A stretch of DNA of 64,000 nucleotides from Hydrogenophaga sp. SL48 (lineage in GTDB: Bacteria; Pseudomonadota; Gammaproteobacteria; Burkholderiales; Burkholderiaceae_C), in contig NZ_CP063400.1 in NCBI RefSeq assembly GCF_021729865.1, positions 1,054,001 through 1,118,000 on the forward strand, read 5' to 3'. This document shows, piece after piece, positions 63,444 through 64,000 of the stretch; the first letter of the stretch is position 1; the number at the start of each line of letters is the position of its first letter. Under the pieces are notes generated by a model. That model saw only the letters and a list, made by a program, of their open reading frames with translations, had not been told where the DNA came from and made no database searches. A program made the position numbers and the translations under genes.

Positions 63444-64000
63444 TCAGCGGTAGGCCACGCCGGGCAGCACGCACAACATTTCAAACAGCAGGTTGGCGCC
63501 CAGCAGGGCGGTGTTGCCGCTGGTGTCGTAGGCCGGGGACACTTCGACCAGGTCGCAGCCCACCAGGTTCAGGCCGCGGCAGCCCCGCACGATCTCCAGC
63601 GCCTGCGGCACGGTGAGGCCGCCGATCTCGGGCGTGCCGGTGCCGCCGGCGTAGGCCGGGTCGATGCCGTCGATGTCGAAGCTGAGGTAGGTGGGTGTGT
63701 CGGGGCCGATCTTTTGCCGGATGTCGGCCATCAGCGGCGCCAGGCTGGTCCACCAGACCTCGTGCGCGGGCACCACGGTGAAACCCTGCTGGCGCGGCCA
63801 GTCGAAGTCTTCGGCCGAATAGCCGCTGCCGCGCAGGCCGATCTGCCAGACCTTGTCCCCAATCAGCAGGCCTTCTTCCACGGCGCGGCGGAACGGTGTG
63901 CCGTGGGCAATGGCCTCGCCGAACATGTCGGGGTTCACGTCGGCGTGGGCGTCCACATGGATCAGCGCCACCGGACCGTGCTTCGCCTTCATGGCGCGCA
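63444..64000 (-). CDS. speB: Agmatinase/arginase family ureohydrolase (5' end outside window)
   Basis: The last 185 residues of a ureohydrolase; the gene continues past the window's right edge. ALIHVDAHADVNPDMFGEAIAHGTPFRRAVEEG contains the manganese ligand block DAHADV, and LSFDIDGIDPAYAGGTGTPEIGG the second metal-binding DID and substrate loop; TPEIGGLT favours agmatinase over arginase. It would release urea from agmatine to give putrescine. It is upstream of the cupin, polyamine-type binding protein and gabD genes on the same strand. Guanidinobutyrase is an alternative. Confidence 0.87.
   Translation of the reverse strand, partial: RAMKAKHGPVALIHVDAHADVNPDMFGEAIAHGTPFRRAVEEGLLIGDKVWQIGLRGSGYSAEDFDWPRQQGFTVVPAHEVWWTSLAPLMADIRQKIGPDTPTYLSFDIDGIDPAYAGGTGTPEIGGLTVPQALEIVRGCRGLNLVGCDLVEVSPAYDTSGNTALLGANLLFEMLCVLPGVAYR

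Overview
This window is high-GC, densely packed chromosomal DNA that reads like a betaproteobacterium of the Comamonadaceae (Hydrogenophaga/Acidovorax/Variovorax type). The grounds are an oxidative catabolic gene set, several periplasmic binding proteins of the Bug and TRAP type, LysR regulators divergent from catabolic operons, tandem glycine riboswitches, and a dispersed GC-rich hairpin repeat. I see no rRNA, CRISPR array, insertion sequence, phage or plasmid gene, so this looks like ordinary core and accessory chromosome. Genus-level placement is inference.

Layout. 0-5 kb: the 3' end of a small unknown gene, a quinone oxidoreductase, the 3-oxoadipate CoA-transferase pair pcaIJ, a Rieske oxygenase and a PHB-depolymerase-like esterase. 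5.3-8.5 kb: a membrane sensor kinase with a periplasmic solute-binding domain, overlapping its single-domain response regulator. 8.7-11.7 kb: two PaiB-like proteins, a LysE/ArgO exporter and its divergent ArgP-like regulator. 11.8-13.8 kb: an acyltransferase-SGNH protein. 13.8-20.6 kb: a minus-strand operon of an SDR dehydrogenase, a complete TRAP transporter and a split transketolase, with a divergent LysR regulator; its substrate is unknown. 20.6-23.3 kb: a NYN-domain protein and an M28 lipoprotein peptidase. 23.4-28.1 kb: a TetR regulator and four enzymes, with one shared 14-bp palindrome in front of each of the three transcription units. 28.3-33.4 kb: an RhtA-like exporter, shikimate dehydrogenase, a FrnE-like DsbA protein, a glutathione transferase and a B12-binding radical SAM protein.

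33.6-45.5 kb is dominated by glycine and serine metabolism. A dadA-sdaA operon and the gcvTHP operon are each preceded by a tandem glycine riboswitch, and a Bug protein, an M20 amidohydrolase with its LysR regulator, and a TRIC channel lie between them. 45.5-53.7 kb: an unknown protein, a large membrane glycosyltransferase-like protein, a P-loop kinase, two membrane-tethered TAXI proteins and ETF-ubiquinone oxidoreductase. 53.8-58.8 kb: an SDR, a DMT permease, a thioesterase, two AhpD-fold proteins, a Bug protein and a PAS-LuxR regulator. 58.9-64 kb: scoAB, tRNA-Gly(CCC), succinate-semialdehyde dehydrogenase, a polyamine-type binding protein, a cupin and the 3' part of an agmatinase-like gene.

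The most notable patterns beyond gene calls are: (1) five copies of a composite hairpin repeat, all in one orientation and each touching the stop codon of a minus-strand gene, two of them inside the gcv operon; (2) the three-site TetR palindrome, which outlines a probable electrophile/quinone regulon; (3) the SDR-TRAP-split transketolase operon; (4) glycine control of a DadA-like oxidase; (5) membrane-anchored TAXI proteins with no TRAP permease.
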